Below are positions 8,373 to 16,682 of a DNA stretch of 64,000 bases, one piece after another. A model generated the notes under the pieces. The model worked only from the letters and a program-made list of their open reading frames with translations. It was not told the DNA's origin and did no database searches. The position numbers and the translations under genes were made by a program. The stretch is from Butyrivibrio sp. M55 (GTDB lineage: Bacteria; Bacillota; Clostridia; Lachnospirales; Lachnospiraceae). Within the stretch, counting starts at the first letter, position 1; the number at the start of each line of letters is the position of its first letter. The stretch lies in NCBI RefSeq assembly GCF_900116865.1, contig NZ_FPCD01000013.1:1-64000 (forward strand), in the 5' to 3' direction.

Positions 8373-8421
8373 GACATATGTGTTAGCAGGTGCTAACATT
8401 AACATCGTTAGATAACCTAAC
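8373..8421 (+). promoter_or_regulatory. Promoter overlapped by two DtxR-box-like inverted repeats
   Basis: TTGACA (8373-8378) is followed at about 17 bp by a TAACA(T)-like -10. Between them lies TGTTAGCA-GG-TGCTAACA (about 8383-8400), a perfect inverted repeat, and just downstream GTTAG-ATAAC-CTAAC (about 8407-8421), close to the DtxR consensus TTAGGTTAGCCTAA on the opposite strand. A repressor bound here would block the promoter. Positions may be off by one or two bases. Confidence 0.65.
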
Positions 8422-8492
8422 ACGTGACATACATAGTCATAAGAAATCTCCTACCTGAAAAGCCGCATCTTGCCAGTGCGGCTTTTTTCTTT
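8408..8492 (+). ncRNA. Candidate iron-controlled small RNA (about 85 nt)
   Basis: A transcript from the TTGACA promoter would begin near 8408 and end at the terminator at 8460-8492. No other plus-strand gene upstream needs this terminator, because the 7342 gene is already ended at 7847-7891. No start codon with a ribosome site lies within it. It contains AATCTCCTACCTG, whose CTCCT is complementary to the Shine-Dalgarno sequence, a feature of iron-sparing sRNAs such as FsrA that pair with ribosome sites when iron is low. The existence of the RNA is inferred from promoter, operator and terminator only. An alternative is a prematurely terminated leader of feoAB. Confidence 0.45.
8460..8492 (+). 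terminator. Rho-independent terminator in the feo upstream region
   Basis: An 8-bp stem AAGCCGCA / TGCGGCTT with a 9-base loop and TTTTCTTT after it, 170 bp before feoA. Confidence 0.8.
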
Positions 8493-8565
8493 GCTTGAGG
8501 ACTTTGGGAAGGTCGTTTATACGTATGAAAAAAGGATAAAATAACATAAAAATTCAGTGCCCCTA

Positions 8566-8640
8566 TTGACAATAATTCTTAATAAGAATATTCTATGTTA
8601 GGAAAGTTAGCAATGACTAATTATGATTAACTATTACTAA
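8566..8640 (+). promoter_or_regulatory. feoAB promoter with iron-box-like half-sites
   Basis: TTGACA (8566-8571) and TATTCT (8589-8594) are 17 bp apart. Downstream, from about 8598 to 8640, GTTAG / CTAAC-type half-sites recur (GTTAGGAAAGTTAGC, GACTAATTATGATTAAC, TACTAACC), matching the half-sites of the operators at 8383-8421. These would place the DtxR-type repressor just downstream of the transcription start. The spacer also has a near-palindrome (ATTCTTAATAAGAAT). Confidence 0.6.
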
Positions 8641-8662
8641 CCTGTTTTTTTAGGAGGCATAT

Positions 8663-8875
8663 ATGACACTTAACAATGCAGAGCTTGGCAAAGAGTATAT
8701 GATCAATGCTGTTAACACAGATGGGGATGATGAGATGGAGAGCTTTTTATTCTCACTTGGTTGCTACAGCGGAGAGAAGATCACTGTTGTAAACAAGAAG
8801 CGCAACCTGGTGGTCGCTATAAAGGATGCCAGATACAACATCGATCCTGAGTTAGCTGATGCTATCAATATCTGA
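8663..8875 (+). CDS. feoA: FeoA, ferrous iron transport accessory protein
   Basis: A 70-residue SH3-like protein that starts with the usual L-x-x-A-E-L-G-K-E-Y pattern and contains L-G-C-Y-S-G-E-K-I-T-V and R-N-L-V-V-A-I-K-D-A-R-Y. FeoA is a small cytosolic partner of FeoB and is thought to help its GTPase or channel activity. TTAGGAGGCATAT precedes the ATG. feoB follows 47 bp downstream, so the two are an operon. Confidence 0.9.
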   Translation: MTLNNAELGKEYMINAVNTDGDDEMESFLFSLGCYSGEKITVVNKKRNLVVAIKDARYNIDPELADAINI

Positions 8876-8922
8876 TACTTTTGGTAGCGGATACCGATCA
8901 TATATTTTTTGGAGGAACTGTA

Positions 8923-10914
8923 ATGAGAATCGCACTGGCGGGCAACCCCAACAGCGGAAAAACGACCATGTTTAACGCTTTGACAGGAAGAAGCGAGAAA
9001 ATCGGCAACTGGGCAGGGGTTACTGTTGATAAAAAAGAGAGTGTTATAAAGAAAAACTACTATGATGGTGACAAGGAGCTGATCGCTGTAGATCTTCCCG
9101 GCGCTTACTCAATGTCACCATTTACTTCGGAAGAGAGCGTTACAAGTGCTTATGTAAAAAATGAGCATCCCGATGCAATCATCAATATTGTTGATTCGAC
9201 CAATCTGAGCAGAAGCCTTTTCTTTACAACACAGCTCTTGGAACTTGGGATTCCTGTTGTTGTCGCACTTAACAAGAATGATGCCAACGATAAAAAAGGA
9301 AACGAAATAGACGAGAAGCTTTTATCGGAAAAGCTCGGCTGTCCTGTAATTAAGACGATAGCAACTTCAGATACAGGTCTTAAGGAAGTTATAAAAACTG
9401 CAATGTCACTTGAAGGTAAAGCGCAGAAGATTACTTACAATCAGGGAGACGTTGATCTTAATGATAAGGCAGCGGTTGAAGCGGCCGACAGAAAGCGTTT
9501 TGAATTTGTAAATAATATAGTAGATGAAGTCGAAAGTCGCAGAGATAACTCGAAAGAGCACAATATTACCGATTCGATAGACAATGTCATCACTCATCCG
9601 GTAATCGGTATTCTGCTTTTTGCAGGGATCATGTGGTTTGTATTCTATATATCACAGACAACAGTAGGAACATGGCTTGCGGACATTCTTGCAGGTTGGA
9701 TAGATGTTTTTAAGGGCTTTGTCGGTGAGGCAATGGCAGATGCAAATCCGCTTCTTTATGCACTTATCGTGGATGGAATAATCGGCGGTGTAGGCGCGGT
9801 TGTAGGATTTCTTCCGCTTGTAATGGTAATGTATTTTCTTATCGCACTTCTTGAAGACTGCGGATATATGGCAAGAGCAACGGTAGTTCTTGACCCGATC
9901 TTCAAAAAAGTAGGCCTTTCGGGAAAATCTGTTATTCCTATGATAATCGGTACAGGATGCGGTATTCCCGCTGTTATGGCGTGTCGTACGATCAGAAATG
10001 AAAGAGAAAGACGTGCAACGGCCATGCTTGCGACATTCATGCCGTGTGGTGCCAAGCTTCCTGTTATAGCACTTTTTGCAGGAGCTTTTTTCCCTGAATC
10101 AAAGTGGGTCAGCTTTATCTGCTATGTCGGAGGCATTGTACTGATACTTTTCGGAGCGCTTATCATCAGAGCAATCACTACTTCGAAGCATAGAAAGAGC
10201 TTCTTTATCATTGAGCTTCCCGATTATAAGGTTCCAAGCCTTGTATTTGCGGTTAAATCAATGCTTGAGAGAGGCAAGTCATACATCATAAAAGCGGGAA
10301 CAGTCATACTTGTCTGCAACACTGCGGTTCAGATCATGCAGACCTTCAACTTCAGACTGCAGCCCGTGGAAGAGGGTATGGAAAACACCTCGATCCTGGC
10401 AGGCATTGCAGGACCTTTTGCATACATACTGGTTCCCGTTGTCGGAATCGTAAGCTGGCAGCTTGCTGCAGCAGCTATTTCAGGTTTTATAGCAAAAGAA
10501 AATGTCGTAGGAACCATAGCTACTGTATTTGCGGTTTCAAATCTCATTGATACGGAAGAACTTGAGCTTATAGGAGAAGGAAACGCGGTTGCTGCAGTAA
10601 TGGGAATAACAAGGGTCGCAGCTCTTGCATTTCTGATGTTTAACCTTTATACACCGCCTTGTTTTGCGGCACTCGGAGCGATGAATTCCGAGATGAAGTC
10701 AAAGAAGTGGTTCTGGGGAGCAATTGCTTTTCAGCTTGCGACGGGATTTACGGTAGGATTTCTTGTTTATCAGATAGGAACTCTTATCACAGTCGGAACT
10801 TTCGGAGAAGGATTTGCTTACGGACTTATTGCAATCTTAGTATTTGCAGGTATTATAATATATCTGATAAAGAAGAATAAAAAAGAAATGCCGGTTGAAT
10901 TCAGGGTAGGATAA
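8923..10914 (+). CDS. feoB: FeoB, Fe(II) transporter with GTPase domain
   Basis: A 663-residue inner membrane protein. The N-terminal GTPase has G1 G-N-P-N-S-G-K-T (7-14), G2 G-V-T-V (32-35), G3 D-L-P-G (57-60) and G4 N-K-N-D (117-120). About residues 230-655 form the membrane domain, with two Gate regions including the conserved G-C-G-I-P-A-V (around 344) and C-G-A-K-L-P. It takes up Fe(II) under anoxic, iron-poor conditions. ATG 8923 was chosen because GGAGGAACTGTA lies just before it and the G1 motif then begins at residue 7, as is normal; an in-frame TTG at 8881 has no such support. It is the middle gene of feoA-feoB-small Cys-rich gene, behind the iron-box promoter. Confidence 0.95.
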   Translation: MRIALAGNPNSGKTTMFNALTGRSEKIGNWAGVTVDKKESVIKKNYYDGDKELIAVDLPGAYSMSPFTSEESVTSAYVKNEHPDAIINIVDSTNLSRSLFFTTQLLELGIPVVVALNKNDANDKKGNEIDEKLLSEKLGCPVIKTIATSDTGLKEVIKTAMSLEGKAQKITYNQGDVDLNDKAAVEAADRKRFEFVNNIVDEVESRRDNSKEHNITDSIDNVITHPVIGILLFAGIMWFVFYISQTTVGTWLADILAGWIDVFKGFVGEAMADANPLLYALIVDGIIGGVGAVVGFLPLVMVMYFLIALLEDCGYMARATVVLDPIFKKVGLSGKSVIPMIIGTGCGIPAVMACRTIRNERERRATAMLATFMPCGAKLPVIALFAGAFFPESKWVSFICYVGGIVLILFGALIIRAITTSKHRKSFFIIELPDYKVPSLVFAVKSMLERGKSYIIKAGTVILVCNTAVQIMQTFNFRLQPVEEGMENTSILAGIAGPFAYILVPVVGIVSWQLAAAAISGFIAKENVVGTIATVFAVSNLIDTEELELIGEGNAVAAVMGITRVAALAFLMFNLYTPPCFAALGAMNSEMKSKKWFWGAIAFQLATGFTVGFLVYQIGTLITVGTFGEGFAYGLIAILVFAGIIIYLIKKNKKEMPVEFRVG

Positions 10915-10957
10915 GAAACATCGGCTTTTGCAAATATAGTTTTTGGAGATATGTATT

Positions 10958-11107
10958 ATGGTAAATATAATTGCATTTTTGGCACTGGTATTGATATTGG
11001 GTCTGGCAATCGGATACATTTATAAAGAAAAGAAAAAAGGCACACATTGCATAGGGTGTCCTTCTGCGGGAAATTGCCGCAAAGCCCGCAATTGCAATCG
11101 TAAATAA
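10958..11107 (+). CDS. FeoB-associated Cys-rich membrane microprotein
   Basis: A 49-residue protein. Residues 2-22 are one hydrophobic helix, followed by basic K-E-K-K-K-G and a tail with four Cys spaced C-x2-C-x5-C-x5-C (31, 34, 40, 46). Small Cys-rich proteins of this shape follow feoB in many Firmicutes (FeoB-associated Cys-rich membrane protein). They may bind iron or an Fe-S cluster and act in place of FeoC. The second ATG (10958) is used because GGAG lies about 10 bases before it; the ATG at 10951 is too close. Part of the feoAB transcript, 43 bp after feoB. Confidence 0.8.
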   Translation: MVNIIAFLALVLILGLAIGYIYKEKKKGTHCIGCPSAGNCRKARNCNRK

Positions 11108-11153
11108 ATATATAAAAGTGCGGTATCTTACATAACCATAAATAGAAATTGTA

Positions 11154-11183
11154 TTGAAACATGGGGAGTGTAAACGGTATAAT
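11154..11183 (+). promoter_or_regulatory. Promoter of the sugar-sensing operon
   Basis: TTGAAA (11154-11159), 18-bp spacer, perfect TATAAT (11178-11183). The first ATG of the next gene (11193) is only 9 bases after the -10, so the message may be nearly leaderless. Confidence 0.65.
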
Positions 11184-11192
11184 CATTAAGTG

Positions 11193-12302
11193 ATGAATAC
11201 TGTGAACACTCCCCGTAGTAATAATAAGCGTAAACTTAATAACAGAGAAAGAGTTATCATGATAACGACAGTGATTTTTGTCATTGTCACGCTTTTTCTT
11301 ATCGCTGTCAGTTTCAGCGTAAGTCTCAAGGGATTTAAGAGAAAAGATGAAGCACATGAGTATGACAAGTACTATGTCATGATAACCGATAATTATAAGT
11401 CGGATTTCTGGAAATCCGTCTACCGTGGAGCTTTCGCAGCGGCAAAAGAGGACAATATATATGTCGATCTTTTGGGAGAGAATTTTTCAACCAAGTATAA
11501 AACGGAAGAACTCATGAAGATTGCGACGGCATCTAAGGTTGACGGGATAATTCTTTATGCCAATGAGTCGGATGAAATGACGCAGCTCATTGATGCTGCA
11601 GCTGCTGAAGGCATTCCGGTTGTTACTCTTTACGGAGACAATACCCGTTCAAAAAGGCTTAGCTACGTAGGTATCGGAGGATACGCGATAGGCCGTGAGT
11701 ATGCTAAGCAGATCAATAATATTATCCGGGAAAAGAAAAAAGAAAATACGGAAGAATCTGAAAAAAAAGAGCAGGATAAAGCTATGCAGGTTACAGTGCT
11801 CGTTAATTCGGATGCGGGAAGTTCCGGTGAAAACATTCAGAATATAATAATTGCGGCGATGCAGGAAGGAATCGCGCAGGAAGAAGCAGATGGAATGGAG
11901 GTTTCCATTTCTATCAAGACAGTTGATAATACCAATGACTTTTCGGCAGAGGAGTCAATCAGAGATATTTTTCATAATGAGAAGGTGCCGGATGTCATCG
12001 TGTGCCTTAACGAGCTCAACACCACTTGCGCATACCAGGCGGTGGTAGACTTTAATGAAGTAGGTAAGGTTAATATTCTCGGATGCTATGCTTCCGAACC
12101 TATAATCAATGCCATAGACATCGGTGTTGTTTATGCGACCATCGCCATAGATACCAATCAGCTTGGCGAGCAGTGCATAAAAGCTCTTTCCGATTTTTAT
12201 GAATCGGGTAATACCAGTGAGTATTATGCCGCAGACGTAAGTCTTATCAATAAGAGTAACGTTGCGGAATACATAAAGAAGGAGGAAGAGCAGAATGAAT
12301 AG
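11193..12302 (+). CDS. Membrane-anchored sugar-binding protein, probable sensor for the adjacent kinase
   Basis: A 369-residue protein with one N-terminal transmembrane helix (about 22-44) and an extracytoplasmic type I periplasmic-binding fold (Peripla_BP_4, about 57-340: Y-Y-V-M-I-T-D-N-Y-K-S-D-F-W, V-D-G-I-I-L-Y-A-N-E, G-I-P-V-V-T-L-Y-G-D). It has no lipobox Cys, so it stays anchored by the helix. The kinase gene overlaps its end by 8 bases. The layout matches XylFII-LytS-like systems of clostridia, where a binding protein presents the sugar to the kinase. The start is uncertain: ATG 11193 lies 9 bases from the -10 without a ribosome site, and an in-frame ATG at 11259 just before the helix is an alternative. 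The ligand is unknown, probably a monosaccharide. Confidence 0.8.
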   Translation: MNTVNTPRSNNKRKLNNRERVIMITTVIFVIVTLFLIAVSFSVSLKGFKRKDEAHEYDKYYVMITDNYKSDFWKSVYRGAFAAAKEDNIYVDLLGENFSTKYKTEELMKIATASKVDGIILYANESDEMTQLIDAAAAEGIPVVTLYGDNTRSKRLSYVGIGGYAIGREYAKQINNIIREKKKENTEESEKKEQDKAMQVTVLVNSDAGSSGENIQNIIIAAMQEGIAQEEADGMEVSISIKTVDNTNDFSAEESIRDIFHNEKVPDVIVCLNELNTTCAYQAVVDFNEVGKVNILGCYASEPIINAIDIGVVYATIAIDTNQLGEQCIKALSDFYESGNTSEYYAADVSLINKSNVAEYIKKEEEQNE

Positions 12303-13776
12303 ATTCCTTGATCGTCCCCTTCAATACAAAATTGTAAGTATTTGTGTTTTTTCGAATGTAATTATCTTCGTCGTAAATATATTTTTGCTTCTTGGAATCA
12401 ACAGTATGTCGACGGAAATGGAGATGGTGTACCAGGATAACAGGCACCTTAACAGGCTTTCGAATGCATTAAATGATGTTCAGGATTCCATGACGGAGTA
12501 TCTTAGGTCGAAGACATCGGATTCGCTTAAGACATATTTCAGCTCGGCAGATGTTTTTTCCAATCTGACGAAAGAACTTGACGACAGAGTTACAGATCTT
12601 TCTTTCGGACGAATGGAAAGAAATATTAAAAATATGTCGCAGAATTATTTAAACGAGGTTTCGATGACGATAGATGCAAAGCGCGGAAGAAACGTTGAGA
12701 AATACCGCGCGTATTATGAGAGTGCGACAGATCTTTATAATTATATAAGTGAGTATATTACGAGTCTCAACATTGAGCTTTTTGTAAGTAATTCGGAGCA
12801 TTATTCGGAACTCACCAAAATGTTTAGGACGTATGAATTTGTCAGCTTTATTGTTATCACCATCGTTATGGGCGGAAACATCATCATTATAACGAACCTT
12901 GTCAGCACGATCATTCAGCCGCTTAAAAAACTTGCGGATTCTGCAAATGAAGTCGCTGAAGGAAATTTTGATGCGGAACTTCTGAAAATCACATATAATG
13001 ACGAGATTGGCATAGTGAGCAATGCATTTAACAAGATGGTCATAAGCATCAAGCAATATATCGAGAGACTTCGAATGAGCATAGAAAAAGAGCGCCATAT
13101 GCAAGAGAGGGAGCTCATGATGGAATCGCATCTTAAGGATGCAAGGCTTAAATATCTGCAGGCGCAGATCAATCCGCATTTTCTTTTTAATACGCTGAAT
13201 GCGGGCGCGCAGCTGGCAATGATGGAGGGCGCGGATAGGACATATGAGTATGTTCAGACAGTAGCCGACTTTTTCAGGTATAATGTAAAGGGAAAGAAAA
13301 CTGAGGTTACGATCGGAGAGGAAGTTACGCTGGTCGATAACTACATAAGGATCCTGAATGTTAGATTTTCCGGTGATATCGGTTATGAGAAGCAGGTTGA
13401 TAAAAGGCTTCTTGGCGCGTCGATGCCCAATATGGTTTTGCAGCCTATAGTTGAAAATGCTGTAAATCACGGCATCAGGGAAATGGGCGATAAGGGTAAG
13501 ATCACTCTTAAGGTTTACAGAGAAGATGACAACATCTGCATCAGTATCGGCGATAACGGAAAGGGAATAAGCCGTGAGAACATCGATAAGATACTGAGCG
13601 GAAATTGGGAAAGAAAAAAAGATCAGAATGACAATAACGGAATTGGTATGGATAATGTTATTTCAAGGCTGAGGCTCTTTACCGAGAATGACAAAGCGGT
13701 TGAGATAAAGAGCGAAGGCGAGAATAAGGGGTGTGAAGTTATAATCCGTTTGCCGTTTAACGAAAAGGAAGAGTAG
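12295..13776 (+). CDS. YesM/LytS-type sensor histidine kinase
   Basis: A 493-residue membrane kinase: TM1 (about 13-36), an extracytoplasmic helical domain (37-180), TM2 (about 183-207), HAMP (about 208-262), then the His_kinase domain with Q-I-N-P-H-F-L-F-N-T-L-N (His295) and a GHKL ATPase with E-N-A-V-N-H-G and G-D-N-G-K-G-I. GGAGG stands before the ATG inside the end of the binding-protein gene, so both are translated together. The expected route is sugar-bound binding protein to kinase to the AraC-type regulator next door. The extracytoplasmic domain has no cache-like motif visible, in agreement with sensing through a partner protein. Confidence 0.9.
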   Translation: MNRFLDRPLQYKIVSICVFSNVIIFVVNIFLLLGINSMSTEMEMVYQDNRHLNRLSNALNDVQDSMTEYLRSKTSDSLKTYFSSADVFSNLTKELDDRVTDLSFGRMERNIKNMSQNYLNEVSMTIDAKRGRNVEKYRAYYESATDLYNYISEYITSLNIELFVSNSEHYSELTKMFRTYEFVSFIVITIVMGGNIIIITNLVSTIIQPLKKLADSANEVAEGNFDAELLKITYNDEIGIVSNAFNKMVISIKQYIERLRMSIEKERHMQERELMMESHLKDARLKYLQAQINPHFLFNTLNAGAQLAMMEGADRTYEYVQTVADFFRYNVKGKKTEVTIGEEVTLVDNYIRILNVRFSGDIGYEKQVDKRLLGASMPNMVLQPIVENAVNHGIREMGDKGKITLKVYREDDNICISIGDNGKGISRENIDKILSGNWERKKDQNDNNGIGMDNVISRLRLFTENDKAVEIKSEGENKGCEVIIRLPFNEKEE

Positions 13777-13797
13777 TATTATATCGAGGGGAAAAAT

Positions 13798-15393
13798 ATG
13801 TACAGGATAATGATCGCGGACGATGAAGGTATTGTCATCGATTCCATGAAATTCATAATTGAAAAAGAGTTCGGCAGTGACTGCGAAGTTCAGTTTGCCA
13901 AGACGGGAAGAAGTGTAATAGAGCTTGCTGAGCGTTTCAGACCGGATATTGCGGTGATGGATATCCATATGCCCGGAATAAACGGTATAGAAGCAATCAA
14001 GGAAATAAAGCAGTTCTCGGCGAATACGATTTTTATCGTGATGTCTGCATATGACAAATTTGATTATGCAAAAGAAGCGATAAAGCTCGGGGTACTTGAA
14101 TATATCAACAAGCCCATGGACAAGCTGAAAGTTGTAAATGTCCTTAAAAAGGCAATGGAGCTCATCGACGGAGAGCGCGAAAAGCGAAGCAATGAGCTTA
14201 TGATAAAAGAAAAGCTTGAAACCATCGAGCCTATTATCGAAAACGGTCTTATATACGATATCCTTCTTCAGGAGCATTTTGAGGAAGACATCGACAGTTA
14301 CAAGACGATACTTGGAATAGAGCAGGATTACGGCTACATGATGGCTATTGTTTGCGGTGACTCGCAGGAAGGAAACCACATGACGAACGCAATCGGAAGT
14401 TCCGTCAAGGTTTCGGGGCGTTATCAGGAAATCCGTGAAGGGGTAAAAGACTTTTTTAACTGTAAGATCGGTAACGTAATGGCCAACAAGATCGCTGTAC
14501 TGATACCGCTTGATTCTTCAAAGATAGAGTACAATGACAGAACGGAGCTCATCGACAAGGCAAGACAGCTCACAAGGATACTTAAGAAAAAAACCGATAT
14601 AAGTTTCAGGATAGGAATCGGAGGCGTTAAGCCGCTCAGAGAGCTCGGAGAATCATACAGAGAAGCGCTTAATGCACTTATTGCGACAACCGGTTCTGTA
14701 GCGCATGTAGATGACCTTGCACTTGGCGACGACCATGAAGAAGATTATCCGGTAGAGCTTGAAAAGCCGATGTTTGATGCGGTTTCCAACGGAGATCTCA
14801 ATGCAACCATGGTGACGGCGGGAAAGTATGCCGACTGGATGTATAACAGGTCAAAGAACGGTGACCTTATGTCGATGAGATTAAAGGTGCTTGAGATGAC
14901 TCTTTACGCGGAGAGACTTGCTTTTAACAGTAGCGGAAAGAAATACATGTACTCAGGCCGTGACGACTATCTGCCTGAACTTATGGGACTTGGCACCGCA
15001 GACGGGCTCAGAGAGTGGTTTATGGGGAAGATTACGTCTGCCTGCAGAAACGTTATAGCCAAGAAAGAAGAGAAGTCCAACGATGTTATAAAGACAGCAA
15101 GAAAGTATATAGATGATAATTTTGCAAAAGACATATCGCTTGATGATGTATCCAGAAGGGTTAACATCTCGCCGTATTATTTCAGTAAGATATTCAAGGA
15201 TGAGCTTGGGCTTAACTTTATTGAATACCTGACGAGTGTGCGAATAGAGAAGGCAAAAGAGCTTCTTACACAGTCTGATATGTCCATGAAGGAAATCTGC
15301 GGAGCGTGCGGATACACGGATCCGAATTATTTTAGCAGGAGTTTTAAGAAGAATGTAGGCGTTACGCCAACCGAATACAAAGAAGGACGGTGA
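13798..15393 (+). CDS. YesN-type response regulator with AraC DNA-binding domain
   Basis: A 531-residue regulator: receiver domain 1-120 (D8-D9, phospho-acceptor Asp55 in V-M-D-I-H-M-P-G, Lys at Y-I-N-K-P), a long middle region (about 140-400) seen in YesN-like proteins, and a C-terminal AraC double helix-turn-helix (about 430-530; D-I-S-L-D-D-V-S-R-R-V-N-I-S-P-Y-Y-F-S-K, then G-Y-T-D-P-N-Y-F-S-R). It lies 21 bp after the kinase. The likely target is the chvE-mmsAB promoter 1.3 kb downstream. AraC domains usually bind direct repeats near -35; no such repeat could be fixed by eye. Confidence 0.92.
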   Translation: MYRIMIADDEGIVIDSMKFIIEKEFGSDCEVQFAKTGRSVIELAERFRPDIAVMDIHMPGINGIEAIKEIKQFSANTIFIVMSAYDKFDYAKEAIKLGVLEYINKPMDKLKVVNVLKKAMELIDGEREKRSNELMIKEKLETIEPIIENGLIYDILLQEHFEEDIDSYKTILGIEQDYGYMMAIVCGDSQEGNHMTNAIGSSVKVSGRYQEIREGVKDFFNCKIGNVMANKIAVLIPLDSSKIEYNDRTELIDKARQLTRILKKKTDISFRIGIGGVKPLRELGESYREALNALIATTGSVAHVDDLALGDDHEEDYPVELEKPMFDAVSNGDLNATMVTAGKYADWMYNRSKNGDLMSMRLKVLEMTLYAERLAFNSSGKKYMYSGRDDYLPELMGLGTADGLREWFMGKITSACRNVIAKKEEKSNDVIKTARKYIDDNFAKDISLDDVSRRVNISPYYFSKIFKDELGLNFIEYLTSVRIEKAKELLTQSDMSMKEICGACGYTDPNYFSRSFKKNVGVTPTEYKEGR

Positions 15394-15398
15394 CGCAT

Positions 15399-16466
15399 AT
15401 GAGAAGGTATATGGGGAAAATGCTCGCCGGCGCGCTTGCAGCTCTTTTGCTGATGCTGAGTGTTACGGGGTGTGCTAAAGAGAGCGGCGAAGGCGAGAAA
15501 AAGAAAAGCTCCGATTCCGATAAGATCCAGATCGGAGTGTGCTTTGATTCTTTCGTAATAGAAAGATGGCAAAGAGACAGAGACGTTTTTGTTTCCATGG
15601 CAAAAGACCTTGGTGCCGAAGTTAACGTACAGAACGCGAACGGAGATATTGAAGAACAGAAAAAGCAGATTGACTACTTTATTAAGAACGGAATGGATGC
15701 AATAGTTATCGTCTGCATAGATTCAAGTTCGCTAGGCGATTCCGTGAAAAAAGCCAAAGATGCAGGCATAGTTGTTATTGCCTATGACAGGCTTATCTCC
15801 GATGCGGGAGTCGATCTCTACATATCTTTTGACAATGAAAAAGTAGGGGCGATGATGGCGCAGACCATGGTAGATAACGGACTTGCGGACGGCAAGGTGA
15901 TAATGATATGCGGATCTCCTTCGGACAGCAACGTTTCTTTTGTCGAAAAAGGATTCAGATCTGTAATGACCCAATATAGAAATGAGATTGTTGATACAGT
16001 CTATGCGGATGGCTGGCGCGCCGAAAAGGCAAGTGAGTATATATATAAGAACACAGGGCTAGTCAGGGAAAGCGACGCGATAATGTGCGGAAATGATGAT
16101 ATCGCAAGTAATGTGGTAAGGGCTCTTTCAGAGAGAAGACTTGCCGGTGAGCTTATGGTAGCGGGGCAGGATGCCGATCTTGAAGCTTGCCAGAGAATAG
16201 TTGAGGGAACTCAGCTTATGACCGTTTACAAGCCAATCGAGAAACTTGCGCAGGCAGCAGCTGTATGCGCAGTCAAACTTGTTAAGGGAGAAGAAATAAC
16301 GGAATATGATATCTCAAAGATAAGCGATGGTTCCAAAATGGTGCCTTATCTTAAGATAGAACCTACAAGTGTGACCAGGAATAACATTGATGAAGTGATA
16401 ATAAAAAGTGGATTCCACCTAAAAGAGGATGTTTACTTGAATGTACCGGATGAGATGCCAAATTAG
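15399..16466 (+). CDS. Sugar-binding lipoprotein (Peripla_BP_4)
   Basis: A 355-residue lipoprotein: signal peptide with lipobox S-V-T-G-C (Cys25), a short linker, and a ribose/xylose-binding fold from about 40 (I-G-V-C-F-D-S-F-V-I-E-R-W-Q-R-D, V-V-I-A-Y-D-R-L-I, G-Q-D-A-D-L-E-A). It is a divergent homologue of the ChvE-like protein at 16683. ATG 15399 is used; a GTG at 15390 overlapping the regulator stop would put extra residues before the signal peptide. It closes the sensor operon and is followed by a terminator. It could feed the MmsAB importer with another sugar, or act as a second sensory input. Confidence 0.85.
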   Translation: MRRYMGKMLAGALAALLLMLSVTGCAKESGEGEKKKSSDSDKIQIGVCFDSFVIERWQRDRDVFVSMAKDLGAEVNVQNANGDIEEQKKQIDYFIKNGMDAIVIVCIDSSSLGDSVKKAKDAGIVVIAYDRLISDAGVDLYISFDNEKVGAMMAQTMVDNGLADGKVIMICGSPSDSNVSFVEKGFRSVMTQYRNEIVDTVYADGWRAEKASEYIYKNTGLVRESDAIMCGNDDIASNVVRALSERRLAGELMVAGQDADLEACQRIVEGTQLMTVYKPIEKLAQAAAVCAVKLVKGEEITEYDISKISDGSKMVPYLKIEPTSVTRNNIDEVIIKSGFHLKEDVYLNVPDEMPN

Positions 16467-16510
16467 TCAGTAAACATGCGGGGTTGGAGCAGTAGCACAA
16501 AATTGACACG

Positions 16511-16560
16511 ACCGATTATGCAGTGCAAAATAATGCTAGCATAATCGGTTAATTTTTTGT
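16511..16560 (+). terminator. Terminator of the sensor operon
   Basis: An 11-bp stem ACCGATTATGC / GCATAATCGGT with a 17-base loop, followed by TAATTTTTTG. Confidence 0.75.
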
Positions 16561-16635
16561 AACGATAGTAAAAATTTACAGAACATCGTAATTTATTCCT
16601 ATTAATTTTGTGGTAAATTTTAGAATATAAACAAC

Positions 16636-16651
16636 GCAGAAATATTTCTGC
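16636..16651. promoter_or_regulatory. 16-bp perfect palindrome in the chvE upstream region
   Basis: GCAGAAATATTTCTGC is its own reverse complement. It ends 31 bases before the chvE ATG, and a TAGAAT-like -10 lies at 16621-16626. It may be an operator for a dimeric regulator or a leader hairpin. No factor can be named. Confidence 0.4.
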
Positions 16652-16682
16652 AGGAATCCAAAATAAAAGGGAGGATACATTT

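Noticed and set aside
12649..13470. Minus-strand open frame opposite the YesM kinase
   Set aside because: Antisense shadow of a well-supported kinase; no start signals and no domain.
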